Of a stretch of 40,181 nucleotides of DNA, positions 25,236 to 34,494 are shown piece by piece (position 1 is the stretch's first letter; each line of letters starts with the position of its first letter). Position numbers and translations under genes: made by a program. The notes under the pieces are model-generated. The model was not told the DNA's origin, searched no databases, and was given only the letters and a program-made list of their open reading frames with translations. This stretch comes from Halanaerobacter jeridensis (GTDB taxonomy: Bacteria; Bacillota; Halanaerobiia; Halobacteroidales; Halobacteroidaceae): positions 1 to 40,181 of the forward strand of contig NZ_JAFBDQ010000021.1 in the NCBI RefSeq assembly GCF_016908315.1, given 5' to 3'.

Positions 25236-26597
25236 TTAGCTGATACTACTTTCATTTAAATCTACCACTACAAAGTTTAATCCTAATAAAATCCAAAACA
25301 CAGGTGCTACAGCAATCACACTAATATTAAAAGTAGCCTGCACCAAATAAGAAATTACAGCTAAAAATAAAGCAATTTGATATTTCTTTTTAGTGCTTAT
25401 AGTAATTAAAGTTTTCTTTAGAACTACAAATAAAAACCACAAATAAGCAATCAAAGCAGGTATACCCAATGTAACTCCTAGCTGTAGATACTCACTATGA
25501 GCTTTATCTAAAATTAACATTCTTCCTTTGAACTCCCTATACTTTTCTTGGGGATAAACAATTTGAAAAGTATCAGGCCCGCTCCCCAAGAGAGGATTTT
25601 TTAATAATAAGGGCACTGTAGTTTTATAAATATACATCCGACTAGATCCTACTTTATCAATTTCTTCTTCAGTTCCTGTCACTAAAGTTTTCCCTTCCAA
25701 AAATAAACTTAAAAATCTATTCCACGAATAGTTACTATTTATCTTTGCTAAGAAAACAGTAACTATAGATAAAATTAAAATAATTATAATTAATCTTTTT
25801 TTATTTGCTAATAATTTATCATAAAGCAAATAAATAACTAGTGGTATAAATGCTAATAAAGCTACATAAGCACTTCGAGTTCCAGTAGCAACTAAGAAAG
25901 CATAAAAAATAGTCGTGACTGTTCCTAAAAACCATAACTCTTTTTTAGTTTTAGCATAAAAAAAGAGAACAAAGCTTAGCGGAAATAACATACTAACATA
26001 ACTACCAGCAAAATCAGGATTTCCTAAAGTACTTTCCGCTCTAACCTGCTTAGCTTGAAATTTGATTAAATCATAACCACAATATTGAATTAAGCCAATA
26101 ATTGAAATTACTACTGCACTTATAAATAAATATTTGAACAACTTTTTTAATTTCTCTTTGGTATCTATAATTGAAATAGTTGAAAAGAATAATATTCCAT
26201 AGACAAAAAAAGCTAACAAACCTTCATGGCGGTATGTCTTACCGTAAATAACAATATTTTTATAAGGTGACGCAAGAGCAGAAATAAATACTAAGCCCAA
26301 AAATAAAACTAGTGGTAAATACTCTTGACGCCAATTGATCTGTTTTTCCTTTTTCTTAATCTTCATATAATGAATAATTAGTAAAAAACAGACTAAAACT
26401 AATAGAGCATAAAATTTAGGTTTAGTAGTATAGTCTTTAAGAAGTGGAACAATTTGATCATATTCACCTATTTTATAAATAGTTCCTTTATTCTGCTCAA
26501 ATTGGGGTAAGTAAAGCAAAGGTACTACTACAATAATTGCAATTAACAACCATAAGCTAATTCGATCTAAAATTTGCTCATCAAGATTATTAAACAT
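25236..26597 (-). CDS. O-antigen ligase/polymerase-like (Wzy_C) membrane protein
   Basis: A 453-residue protein with about 10-12 membrane helices. A long extracytoplasmic loop after NPLLGSGPDTFQIVYPQEKY, ending with DKAHSEYLQLGVTLGI, carries the H-x-E/S-pattern typical of the Wzy_C/WaaL superfamily, which transfer or polymerise surface glycans. Such proteins also occur in Gram-positive teichoic or S-layer glycosylation. The ATG at 26597 follows GAGGGGGAG; an upstream in-frame ATG lacks a ribosome site. There are no other glycan genes beside it, so the substrate is unknown. Confidence 0.82.
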   Translation of the reverse strand: MFNNLDEQILDRISLWLLIAIIVVVPLLYLPQFEQNKGTIYKIGEYDQIVPLLKDYTTKPKFYALLVLVCFLLIIHYMKIKKKEKQINWRQEYLPLVLFLGLVFISALASPYKNIVIYGKTYRHEGLLAFFVYGILFFSTISIIDTKEKLKKLFKYLFISAVVISIIGLIQYCGYDLIKFQAKQVRAESTLGNPDFAGSYVSMLFPLSFVLFFYAKTKKELWFLGTVTTIFYAFLVATGTRSAYVALLAFIPLVIYLLYDKLLANKKRLIIIILILSIVTVFLAKINSNYSWNRFLSLFLEGKTLVTGTEEEIDKVGSSRMYIYKTTVPLLLKNPLLGSGPDTFQIVYPQEKYREFKGRMLILDKAHSEYLQLGVTLGIPALIAYLWFLFVVLKKTLITISTKKKYQIALFLAVISYLVQATFNISVIAVAPVFWILLGLNFVVVDLNESSIS

Positions 26598-26721
26598 AAT
26601 TCTCCCCCTCAACTAAATTAATATATCAACTATAAATTCAAATTATTACAATATAAATTACTTAACTAGATTATAATTTGAATAAGCTACCAACAATTTC
26701 CTGCAATTAATTATAAAATAT

Positions 26722-26752
26722 AAAAAAAGACTCAGGAGCAAAGCCCCTGAGC
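26722..26752 (-). terminator. Rho-independent terminator after ilvD
   Basis: On the minus strand CTCAGG pairs with CCTGAG, with further GGC/GCT-side pairing, followed by seven T residues. It ends ilvD 12 bases after its stop. Confidence 0.88.
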
Positions 26753-26763
26753 TAATTAAAAAC

Positions 26764-28422
26764 CTATTCAAATACTGCACCAGTACTAGCAGAACTAACT
26801 AATTTAGCATAACGAGATAAATAACCAGTCTTAACTTTAGGTTCTGGTTGCTCCCATTCTTCTAATCTTCTTTTAATTTCTTCGTCAGATAACTGCACAT
26901 TTAACTTCCCATTCGGGATATCAATTTCAATAATATCTTCTTCTTCAATAATGGCAATTGCTCCACCTTCCATTGCTTCAGGCGATACATGACCAATTGA
27001 AGCTCCTCTAGTTGCACCAGAGAAACGTCCATCAGTGATTAATGCCACCTCTTTATCTAATCCTGCTCCTGCTACAGCAGAAGTCGGGGTTAACATTTCA
27101 CGCATACCAGGACCACCTTTTGGTCCTTCATATTTAATCACTACTACATCACCAGGATTAATTTCTCCATTATTAATTGCTTCTACAGATGCTTCTTCAG
27201 AATGGAAAACTCGAGCTGAACCTTGATGAGTTAACATTTCATCAGCTACAGCAGCCTGCTTCACTACTGAACCCTCTGGAGCAATATTACCTTCTAAATA
27301 AGATAGACCTCCAGTTTGGTGATAAGCAGTAGCAAAATCACGAATAACATCATTGTCTAAAACTCGTACACCTTCTAATTTCTCAGCTACTGTTTCACCA
27401 GTCACTGTCATTAACTCTTCATCTAGAGCATCTTCATCACTTAAGACTTTCATAACAGCAGGAATACCACCCGCTCGTTCTAAGTCTTGAATATGATGTT
27501 TTCCCGCCGGACTTAAACTACATAAATGCGGTACCTCTTCTTTTAATTCATTAATTACTTTGAGGTCTATATCTACTCCTGCTTCATGAGCAATTGCTGG
27601 TAAATGTAGTGCAGTATTAGTAGAACAACCTAAGGCCATATCAACCTTTAAAGCGTTCTCGAAAGTTTCTTCAGTTAAAATATCAGATGGTCTTATATCT
27701 TTTTCAACTGCTTCAATAACCTGCATTCCAGCTTCTTTAGCTAACCTTTTTCGCCCTGCATCCACAGCAGGAATAGTTCCATTCCCCGGTAGTCCTAATC
27801 CCAATACTTCTGTTAAACAGTTCATTGAATTAGCTGTAAACATTCCTGAACAAGAACCACAACCTGGGCAAGCATTATTCTCAATTTCTTGTAGCTCACA
27901 ACTGGATATTTTGCCTGCCTTCTCTGCAGCTACTCCTTCAAATACATTTTTTAAGTCAATATCCTCACCTTTATAATCTCCTGCTAACATTGGCCCACCA
28001 CTAACTACTACAGTTGGAAGATCTAATCTTGCTGCAGCCATCAGCATACCTGGCACAATCTTATCACAATTTGGAATTAATACTAATCCATCTAAGGCAT
28101 GACCATTAGCGACTGTTTCCACTGAATCAGCAATCAATTCTCTACTTGCCAAAGAATACTTCATGCCATTATGACCCATAGCTATTCCATCACAAACACC
28201 AATTGATCCAAATTCTAGCGGCGTTCCACCGGCCATTCTAACTCCGGCTTTAGCTGCTTCAGCAATTGTATCTAAGTGCACATGACCCGGAATTAATTCA
28301 CTAAATGAATTACATACTCCAATTAAAGGCTGCTCTAATTCTTTGTCCGTTAATCCTAATGCTTTAAATAATGACCTTTGGGGCGCATTTTCCCCTTTAG
28401 TTGTTACTTTATCACTTCTCAT
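26764..28422 (-). CDS. ilvD: Dihydroxy-acid dehydratase
   Basis: A 552-residue Fe-S dehydratase acting after IlvC to form the keto acids of valine and isoleucine. Cluster-region cysteines are in [27 protein letters not shown] and [13 protein letters not shown]; the C-terminal [17 protein letters not shown] and [11 protein letters not shown] motifs are present. The ATG at 28422 ([17 protein letters not shown]) is chosen for its AAGGAGG site; the longer in-frame stretch upstream is not conserved. It is a separate transcription unit on the same strand, about 2.2 kb upstream of the ilv T-box, and shows no T-box of its own. Confidence 0.96.
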   Translation of the reverse strand: MRSDKVTTKGENAPQRSLFKALGLTDKELEQPLIGVCNSFSELIPGHVHLDTIAEAAKAGVRMAGGTPLEFGSIGVCDGIAMGHNGMKYSLASRELIADSVETVANGHALDGLVLIPNCDKIVPGMLMAAARLDLPTVVVSGGPMLAGDYKGEDIDLKNVFEGVAAEKAGKISSCELQEIENNACPGCGSCSGMFTANSMNCLTEVLGLGLPGNGTIPAVDAGRKRLAKEAGMQVIEAVEKDIRPSDILTEETFENALKVDMALGCSTNTALHLPAIAHEAGVDIDLKVINELKEEVPHLCSLSPAGKHHIQDLERAGGIPAVMKVLSDEDALDEELMTVTGETVAEKLEGVRVLDNDVIRDFATAYHQTGGLSYLEGNIAPEGSVVKQAAVADEMLTHQGSARVFHSEEASVEAINNGEINPGDVVVIKYEGPKGGPGMREMLTPTSAVAGAGLDKEVALITDGRFSGATRGASIGHVSPEAMEGGAIAIIEEEDIIEIDIPNGKLNVQLSDEEIKRRLEEWEQPEPKVKTGYLSRYAKLVSSASTGAVFE

Positions 28423-28603
28423 CTGCTGATTCCTCCTTATTAAATAACTTTCAGTTACGAATATTTTAACAAAGATTAATAAAATAAGCAATTAACAAAA
28501 TTCTTATTTGTTTTAAGCAGGGAAATTATTACTTAAAAAGAATAGCAATATATGAACAGTAAAAACTAAAGCTTAAGACTTAATGATTATTGGAGGACAA
28601 GCA

Positions 28604-29329
28604 ATGACTGAACAAACTACAGTACAAGAAGAAAATAATGAAGAGAAAGAAACTACTATTTGGTTAGAAATTATCAAATTTCAATTATTGTGGTACCTTT
28701 TTAATTTTTTAATCTTATTTTTAGAACAAAATTTAGCTTTCGATCTACCTATATTAGATAATTTTTATTTGATTTCTTTTAAAGTAGTAGGCCGCAGTTT
28801 ATTTATTGCTTTTTTCTTATACTGGGCTCTAATGGAGTATGGTCTTAATTTTAAAGACTTAGGAATTACTTTTAAAGATTTATTTGCTAATTTAAAATTA
28901 GGGTTGATGGTTAGTTGGCCTCTACTATTAGGTATTATCTTCAGCCATCTTCATCTTAATAATTTAAATACTTTAATAACTATTGATACCATAGAAGACC
29001 TATCAACTAGTCTGATATATTATGTGATTATCTTTTTTGGCTGTTTGATCCCTGCTTTTAGCACAGAACTATTTTATAGAGGTTTTATTTTTAAACAACT
29101 TAAAGAAAATCACTGCTATTTAATTGCTTTTATTTTAAGCACTTCTTTCTATACTTTAATCCATCTTGATTTTCGTTCTCATATCATGCTACTTCATTTT
29201 ATTATGGCCTTTATTACTACTTATTTATATCATAAAACTGACTCATTATTAGCCCCAACTATCTTCCAAGCTACCTATCAGGCTAGTTTAACAACCTTTT
29301 TATTTGCTTTTACAGGTTGGCCTTTCTAA
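28604..29329 (+). CDS. CPBP-family intramembrane protease-like protein
   Basis: A 241-residue protein with about 6-7 membrane helices and the CPBP (CAAX protease/Abi) motifs: motif 1 at FSTELFYRGFIF, motif 2 at FYTLIHLDF, and a later conserved helix ending in APTIFQATYQ. Motif 1 normally reads EExxxR; here the first glutamate is threonine while the second glutamate and the arginine are kept. The ATG at 28604 follows GGAGG; a further ATG seven codons earlier lacks a ribosome site. Family members process prenylated-type peptides or give bacteriocin immunity; no role can be assigned here. It is divergent from ilvD. Confidence 0.8.
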   Translation: MTEQTTVQEENNEEKETTIWLEIIKFQLLWYLFNFLILFLEQNLAFDLPILDNFYLISFKVVGRSLFIAFFLYWALMEYGLNFKDLGITFKDLFANLKLGLMVSWPLLLGIIFSHLHLNNLNTLITIDTIEDLSTSLIYYVIIFFGCLIPAFSTELFYRGFIFKQLKENHCYLIAFILSTSFYTLIHLDFRSHIMLLHFIMAFITTYLYHKTDSLLAPTIFQATYQASLTTFLFAFTGWPF

Positions 29330-29332
29330 GGA

Positions 29333-29549
29333 CAGTAACTAGTAAAAAGTAAGCAGTAATGAGTAACAAACAAAAACATAAAAACATCCCACAAACTTTT
29401 CTTATCTTTCGAAATAATATTCTACTTTTGAGTCTAAATCATTCATTTATTACTATTTGATATTTTAATTTTAAATCTAATTCTTTCTCCTTAACTGTTT
29501 TCTCTTTGAATTTTTTTATTTCTACTCATTACTCGTTACTTGTTACTGA
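29333..29549. repeat. Foldback repeat between the CPBP and AmrS genes
   Basis: The outer arms are inverted copies: CAGTAACTAGTAA and AGCAGTAATGAGTAAC at the left (29333-29366) against CTACTCATTACTCGTTACTT and TGTTACTG at the right (29522-29549). The 150 bases between are AT-rich with no gene. It occupies the whole gap between two convergent genes and resembles the other foldback repeats in construction, with a different repeated word. Confidence 0.65.
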
Positions 29550-29558
29550 TGACTTTTC

Positions 29559-30407
29559 TTATACGTTTCCTAAATAAACATTAGTTAACTTTTCTTCTGC
29601 AATCTCCTGAGCTTGATATAATGTTTCTTTTGGAGTAGGTGGTTTATCTAATTTATAATGAGGGAAGTAACGTGATAAATGCAGTGGGATCTCAGGGTCT
29701 AAATCAGCAATCCAATCTACTAATTCTTGAATCTCTCCTGGTTCATCATTTAAATTAGGAATAATTAAAGTAGTTAATTCTAAATGTGTATCACTGGCAT
29801 TAATAATTTCAGCACTCTGCTTAGCAGTTGCAAAATCACCACCGCAAACATCTCGATAAAATTCCTCAGTAAAGGCTTTGATATCTAAATTAACAGCATC
29901 TATATAAGGCAATAGTTCTTTTAGGGGCTTAGGATTAATCGTCCCATTAGTCACTAATACATTTTTTAATCCCTGTTGTTGGGCCAACTGCGCTGTATCC
30001 CGCACATACTCATACCAGACCAAAGGTTCAGAGTAAGTATAAGCAATCCCAAAAGAGCCTTTATCCTGGGCCAACTCTACAGCCTCCTGCGGAGATAACT
30101 TCCGCGTTGGCACATCTATTTCTTGAGCAATGCGGTAATTTTGGCAGAATTGGCAGCTGAGATTACAGCCAATACTGCCTAAAGACAGAATCTGATTATG
30201 AGGATGATATTCATAAAGTGGTTTCTTTTCAATCGGATCTAAAGCCACCGAACTGACTTGTGCATAACTAGCAGCCCATAGTTTATTATCTTTAACTTTA
30301 CGCACTTGGCATAAACCTGTTTGGCCCTCATTTAATTTACAGTAATGAGGACACAGCAAACATTTAATTTTACCATCTTCATGAGTATAATAATCAGCTT
30401 TCTGCAT
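29559..30407 (-). CDS. amrS: AmmeMemoRadiSam system radical SAM enzyme
   Basis: A 282-residue radical SAM protein. The SAM cluster motif is CNLSCQFC (Cys81, 85, 88); an N-terminal group CLLCPHYC plus GLC (Cys16, 19, 23, 33) is a second likely metal site, characteristic of the AmrS/PflA-like family. The ATG at 30407 (MQKADYYTHEDG) is chosen, at good spacing from AGGGG; an ATG immediately before it and an in-frame ATG inside the upstream gene are less likely. It follows the LigB-like/AMMECR1 fusion gene by 10 bases. The three-domain set is widely conserved but its biochemical role is not settled. Confidence 0.9.
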   Translation of the reverse strand: MQKADYYTHEDGKIKCLLCPHYCKLNEGQTGLCQVRKVKDNKLWAASYAQVSSVALDPIEKKPLYEYHPHNQILSLGSIGCNLSCQFCQNYRIAQEIDVPTRKLSPQEAVELAQDKGSFGIAYTYSEPLVWYEYVRDTAQLAQQQGLKNVLVTNGTINPKPLKELLPYIDAVNLDIKAFTEEFYRDVCGGDFATAKQSAEIINASDTHLELTTLIIPNLNDEPGEIQELVDWIADLDPEIPLHLSRYFPHYKLDKPPTPKETLYQAQEIAEEKLTNVYLGNV

Positions 30408-30417
30408 CATATCACCC

Positions 30418-31824
30418 CTATTCATAACGCGTAACTTCAAAACGCATTAAATCAACATCAGCTTCCTGCGGCAAACCTGCTTTCCTTTTAGCAATTTCAA
30501 TCTGCTTTTTCACACTATTAATTCCTTCTAAATTAGGGAGTAATAGACCTGTGGAATGTCCTTTTTTCACAATAATCCCATACTTTTCAGAATCTAATTG
30601 TTCTTTACTATCAATTTCTTCTGGTTCTTCTAATCTATCTACTGTATAAGTTAACTCCTCTAATTCATCTGCTTTAATTGGAGAAAAACGAGGGTCATTA
30701 AATCCTGCTTTGATCGCATTGTCAATTATCTCTTGGGCCAAACTAGATGAAGTAGGCTTAGTAGTCCCAATACAACCACGTAAATTACCGTTTTTCTTAA
30801 TTGAAACAAAAGCTCCTGCTTGTTCTAATAGCTCTGGATCTAAATTTTGTGGTATTTCAATCTTCTCCTCATTCTTAGCATACTCTTCGACAGCTTCGCG
30901 AGCTAACTGTACAGGTTCACTCTCTTTATCTCTTATTTCCTGCATTTTCTGCTCTTTATTCTCTTCTAATTTTTCTAAAAATCCTGGTTCTTCACTTTTA
31001 CCTTTTACTTCAAAGGAAGCCACTCCATATCCTACTCCGAAAGGTCCTTCATAAGATAAGACTCCCCCTTCAACATCAAGACCATCTATAGCACCTAACA
31101 TCATAATTATTGGTCTTAAACCACATTCTCCAGCTTTTTCAACTAAGGAATCATCAAAATTAATAATCTGTTCTACAGCTAAATCATCTAAATATTCAAT
31201 CAAGGCTTCATCAAATTCTTGTCCCCGCGGATTAAATCCAGCTGGTGCTCCCGGTTTTAAACGATGGGATAGGTCACCACTAGCTATTAAAGCTACATCA
31301 TAATCTAATTGTTTAGCTACTAATTGAACTATCTTCCCGAACTTATATAGATCTTCATAAGCCAATAAGCCCATATTAATCGGTACAATAGGAGTATCTA
31401 CTCCTGCCTGATTAAGATAATACATCGGTACTAGTACTCCGTGGTCTAACTTTAAATCCACATCAAACTTTCGTGCTGCATTTTCATCAATCCTAACCAC
31501 TTGTAAATCTTGAGTATTACAAGCTTTAACCACTTCTTCAGTGAATTTTTCATCCAAGGAATAACTTAATTCCACTTGTTCAGCACCAAATTGGCCCAAA
31601 TCACCTTTAAGTTCTTTTTTATTTAAAATATTAATTGCATCAGAAAACACCGGCCCATGAGGACTAATCGTAATTACTAAATCAGGATCAATATCTCTGA
31701 CCTGATGAGCTAATTTTTTCATACTATTAACCGTTTCTTTAATATCACTAACCGCATCTTGACCCACTTCTGGTACTGCCACCGGTGGATGTGGTGACAA
31801 TCCTGCAAAAGTAATTCCACTCAT
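30418..31824 (-). CDS. AmmeMemoRadiSam protein: LigB/MEMO-like domain fused to AMMECR1
   Basis: A 468-residue fusion. Residues 1-275 are a class III extradiol dioxygenase (LigB)-like domain of the MEMO type, with metal-type histidines in SPHPP (His12), SPHGP (His56), DHG (His128) and GDLSHR (His187). A charged linker (275-305) leads to an AMMECR1 domain with the signature LRGCIG at 348-353 and PRFSPI further on. The radical SAM gene follows at once, completing the trio in two genes. Start choice: an in-frame TAA lies two codons upstream, so ATG at 31824 is the only plausible start, yet the Shine-Dalgarno sequence is 55 bases away beyond a hairpin. Confidence 0.92.
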   Translation of the reverse strand: MSGITFAGLSPHPPVAVPEVGQDAVSDIKETVNSMKKLAHQVRDIDPDLVITISPHGPVFSDAINILNKKELKGDLGQFGAEQVELSYSLDEKFTEEVVKACNTQDLQVVRIDENAARKFDVDLKLDHGVLVPMYYLNQAGVDTPIVPINMGLLAYEDLYKFGKIVQLVAKQLDYDVALIASGDLSHRLKPGAPAGFNPRGQEFDEALIEYLDDLAVEQIINFDDSLVEKAGECGLRPIIMMLGAIDGLDVEGGVLSYEGPFGVGYGVASFEVKGKSEEPGFLEKLEENKEQKMQEIRDKESEPVQLAREAVEEYAKNEEKIEIPQNLDPELLEQAGAFVSIKKNGNLRGCIGTTKPTSSSLAQEIIDNAIKAGFNDPRFSPIKADELEELTYTVDRLEEPEEIDSKEQLDSEKYGIIVKKGHSTGLLLPNLEGINSVKKQIEIAKRKAGLPQEADVDLMRFEVTRYE

Positions 31825-31896
31825 TATTTATGTTTATCGGAAATATGTTTAATAAGCTCTAATCTCCGATAAACTCTCACCTCCTTGTTTATTATA
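31825..31896 (-). promoter_or_regulatory. Promoter and Shine-Dalgarno/hairpin leader of the AmmeMemoRadiSam genes
   Basis: On the minus strand: TATAAT (31891-31896), then AAGGAGGTGAGA (31875-31886), then a hairpin with a perfect 10-bp stem (GTTTATCGGA/TCCGATAAAC, 31832-31874), then ATAAATAATG with the start codon. No Shine-Dalgarno sequence lies close to the ATG. The transcript would begin almost at the AAGGAGG. A TTATTAAACACT element upstream of TATAAT is shared with the leader at 33188-33256; no consensus -35 is seen. Confidence 0.7.
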
Positions 31897-32005
31897 TATT
31901 CTTGAGTGTTTAATAAGTAGTTATTTTTTAATTATTCGGTTATTATCTTTAAACCCAAAAATCATTTAACTTTTCTATGTGATTATTAAAATCTATCCTT
32001 TATTT

Positions 32006-33187
32006 TTATTCTGAAGTTTCTAAAGAGATTATACTCCACTTGCCATTTCCTAAATATTTCAACTCCATTGTAAAATGAGTTCTTATTTTTGCTCCAAAAG
32101 AATTCTCTGCATCTACATAAGAATTTATTGAAAATTTATTACTTCCCAAATAAGTTACATATCTATCATAATCCCAAGGGAATTCAGCAGTGCTCGGAGC
32201 TTTTAATCTTCGTTTCATAAAGATTAGAGCCCTTGCCCAAGCTTCTGATTTATCTGGAGTTTTATACTTATCCTTTTCCCAATATACTGTATTGTCTTTA
32301 TAAATCTTACCTAAAAACTTTCCATTCACTTTATTTTGATAAAAAGATATTTTATTAAGATTTTCTCTCTCTTTAATCTCTTTAAAAATAGTTTCTAAAA
32401 CTTCTTTCGAAGTATCCTCAAAAATTTTAGATATCAAGACTCTGCTAAATTGGTCACTATTTCTAGATGATACAGTATATTTAGGTAGAACTAAAAATAA
32501 TTCCTGTTTCTGTTTCTCACCATTAATATACAAATTAACCTTCCATTCTCCAATTAACCCTCTCAAATCTTCCTCATAAGAATAATTCCAACCATAACCA
32601 TATCCTCCCCCTCCCCAACTAATATCTTCAGAACTAATACGTTCAGTCGTATTAGTTTTTTCTCGTTTCCCATTTGGTTTAATATCTTCAATAGCGAACT
32701 CATACTTTCCTGGAATAATATTTTTTACTATAAACATGATTGATAGCCCTTTATCCCCAGGAGCAACTATATCACTTTCATTTTTAGGCTTAAATTTGTT
32801 GTCTTCACTTTGGTGTCCTATTTGAACTTCAGTTATAATAGGCTTTTCTTTATCTTTAGATTTATTAACAATCTTTTGATAAACTTCTTTTTTTATACCT
32901 TTATCACTGGGGGTAATATTTAAATTATTGTCTTCAAGAAACTTCCTTATAGTTTTTTCAGTTTCTTCACCATATAAACCATCAATACTCAATTCATATC
33001 CTAGCTTTGATAAACCTTTCTGCACCTTCTTTACTTTAGCTTTGTTTTTTATAATTTTCACTGAAGACTTCTTTTCAGATTTTTGTTTATTAACTTGTTG
33101 AGTTTGGGGAACTTCACTTAAATTACCAATCAATATAAAAACACCTATTACTACCACAAGAAATAATAATGGTAAAATCTTTTTCAT
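32006..33187 (-). CDS. Membrane-anchored protein with peptidoglycan-binding-like domain
   Basis: A 393-residue protein. An uncleaved or cleaved N-terminal hydrophobic segment (residues 4-22) is followed by a lysine/serine-rich linker, a peptidoglycan-binding-1-like region at about 50-112 (VQKGLSKLGYELSIDGLYGE and the following helix), a beta-rich Ig-like middle region with a glycine-rich loop (WGGGGYGYGWNY), and a C-terminal domain (about 285-390) with RRLKAPSTAEFPWD, a motif found in many uncharacterised proteins. It is probably an envelope protein; function unknown. It stands alone, with the same promoter-leader type as the AmmeMemoRadiSam genes. Confidence 0.7.
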   Translation of the reverse strand: MKKILPLLFLVVVIGVFILIGNLSEVPQTQQVNKQKSEKKSSVKIIKNKAKVKKVQKGLSKLGYELSIDGLYGEETEKTIRKFLEDNNLNITPSDKGIKKEVYQKIVNKSKDKEKPIITEVQIGHQSEDNKFKPKNESDIVAPGDKGLSIMFIVKNIIPGKYEFAIEDIKPNGKREKTNTTERISSEDISWGGGGYGYGWNYSYEEDLRGLIGEWKVNLYINGEKQKQELFLVLPKYTVSSRNSDQFSRVLISKIFEDTSKEVLETIFKEIKERENLNKISFYQNKVNGKFLGKIYKDNTVYWEKDKYKTPDKSEAWARALIFMKRRLKAPSTAEFPWDYDRYVTYLGSNKFSINSYVDAENSFGAKIRTHFTMELKYLGNGKWSIISLETSE

Positions 33188-33256
33188 TATTTATATTTAT
33201 CAGAGAAGTCAATAATAATCTTCCCCAATAAACTTCTCACCTCTTTCTTTATTATA
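33188..33256 (-). promoter_or_regulatory. Promoter and Shine-Dalgarno/hairpin leader of the 32006-33187 gene
   Basis: On the minus strand: TATAAT (33251-33256), AGAGGTGAGA (33235-33244), a hairpin in which TTTATTGGGGAAG pairs with CTTCTCTGATAAA (13 bp with three G-U pairs, 33196-33232), then ATAAATAATG. The geometry and several sequence blocks match the leader at 31825-31896. An alternative pairing of GAGAAG, next to the Shine-Dalgarno, with CTTCTC would compete with the first stem, so a switch is conceivable. Confidence 0.7.
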
Positions 33257-33281
33257 CATTTTTTAGTGCTTAATAAATATT

Positions 33282-33459
33282 TTAATTGCTTTCATATTCA
33301 CTCCAATGGTCTAATTTCCCGTTTAGAAAATACAAAGTATAACTATGATAATAACCAGTGCTAGAATTATAATTTTCATAATCCCACGCTTGATAATTTT
33401 CACTTTTATATTTTGAATCTGGTTGTCCCCAACTTTCTAAAACTTGTGCTGTTGTCATA
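33282..33459 (-). pseudogene. 3' fragment of an outer-membrane-type gene cut by an IS3 element
   Basis: A 57-codon tail (TTAQVLESWGQPDSKYKSEN onward, ending DHWSEYESN-stop). Joined to the 5' part at 34838-35826 across the insertion, the frame reads ...KIITGM-TTAQVLESWGQPD..., a BamE/SmpA-like GMTxxQVxxxWGxPD motif. It has no start of its own other than the ATG formed at the target site. See the entry for the 5' part. Confidence 0.82.
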
Positions 33460-33537
33460 TGTAGTGAACCCCTATTTTTTGGACAGATTTAATTTAAATT
33501 TATGAAACGCAAAATTGCTAGTTTTTGCTCTTAAATA

Positions 33538-34494
33538 CTAGGCCACTATTTTCTCATTGATAATAACTCCAGATTCAACTTGTTCAACAAATTCTCTTGG
33601 AGTCAGATAATCAAGGCTGGAATGTAAACGTTCTTGATTATATTCTTCAATATATTGATCTACTGAACTTTTACAATCCAGAATGTTTTCATAAGCGGAT
33701 GTATAATAGATCTCTTCTTTCTTTAAAGTACCGTGAAAACTTTCTATATAAGCATTTTCTTTAGGCGTGTCAACGGTTATACGCTCATGACTTACTTCTA
33801 TATCGTCCTCCTTATCAAGCTTGTTCAAATAGTTCTGAAAATCTCTGCTACGAAATTGAACCCCATTATCTGTTCGAAGTATTACATCATCTACATCGCG
33901 GTTCTCAAGAGCCTCTTCTAAAGCAGCCAAAGCCTCGTCAGTTCTACATCTTAAGCTTATATGATAACCTACTATTTCTCTAGTATAGACGTCCATTATA
34001 TCGAACATATAGACCCAATTTCCTGTACTATCTAGATACCATTGAACCATGTCCAGCTGCCACATCTGGTTGGGACCATCAATTTCATGTTGTTGGCTTC
34101 GATTATATTCCTCTGGTTTAGGTCGGTTTTTCTCCTGTAATAAGTCTAATTCTCGCATAATGCGATAAATGCGCTTGTGATTAACTATTACTCCTTCTTT
34201 GCTTCTAATATAGTTGGTAATCATTCTATAACCGTGATACGAGTATTCAGCAGTATATTTTTTTACTAACTCTATCACCTCTTGTTCAGAAATTTTGTTT
34301 CCGTTCTCATCAAAAGCTGGGATCCCAGAGTAAACAGAACTTTCGATGTTATCTTTAGACTGCTCCTGCTTTAACTGATAGTAATAGGTACTCCTAGATA
34401 TATTTAAAGCCTCACAGGCTCTTTTTATTGAATAGCCTCTTTTAGCAAGAGATTTAACAGCTTCAACTTTATCAGAAGTATTTAGTCCGTCCAC
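33538..34494 (-). CDS. IS3-family transposase OrfB (DDE integrase core)
   Basis: A 318-residue protein with an HTH_21 region (YSYHGYRMITNYI) and an rve catalytic core. The DDE residues are in MWQLDMVQWY, ILRTDNGVQF and AYIESFHGTLKKE, with the spacing usual for IS3. The stand-alone frame would open at GTG (34494), but IS3 transposase is normally made as an OrfAB fusion by -1 frameshifting; a run of ten A residues (34497-34506, minus strand) just before this point is the likely slip site, giving the junction QKKKTVDGLNTSDK. Confidence 0.93.
   Translation of the reverse strand: MDGLNTSDKVEAVKSLAKRGYSIKRACEALNISRSTYYYQLKQEQSKDNIESSVYSGIPAFDENGNKISEQEVIELVKKYTAEYSYHGYRMITNYIRSKEGVIVNHKRIYRIMRELDLLQEKNRPKPEEYNRSQQHEIDGPNQMWQLDMVQWYLDSTGNWVYMFDIMDVYTREIVGYHISLRCRTDEALAALEEALENRDVDDVILRTDNGVQFRSRDFQNYLNKLDKEDDIEVSHERITVDTPKENAYIESFHGTLKKEEIYYTSAYENILDCKSSVDQYIEEYNQERLHSSLDYLTPREFVEQVESGVIINEKIVA

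Noticed and set aside
28423-28491. Extending ilvD by 23 codons
   Set aside because: The added residues are hydrophobic and unlike any IlvD N-terminus, whereas the ATG at 28422 has an ideal AAGGAGG site.
28423-28603. T-box or promoter for ilvD
   Set aside because: No T-box sequence, specifier stem or convincing -35/-10 pair was found in this divergent gap.
31825-31896. A known riboswitch class in the AmmeMemoRadiSam leader
   Set aside because: At about 60 bases, and with a single variable stem, it fits none of the aptamers I know (SAM-II, SAM-III, preQ1, fluoride); I report the architecture without naming a ligand.
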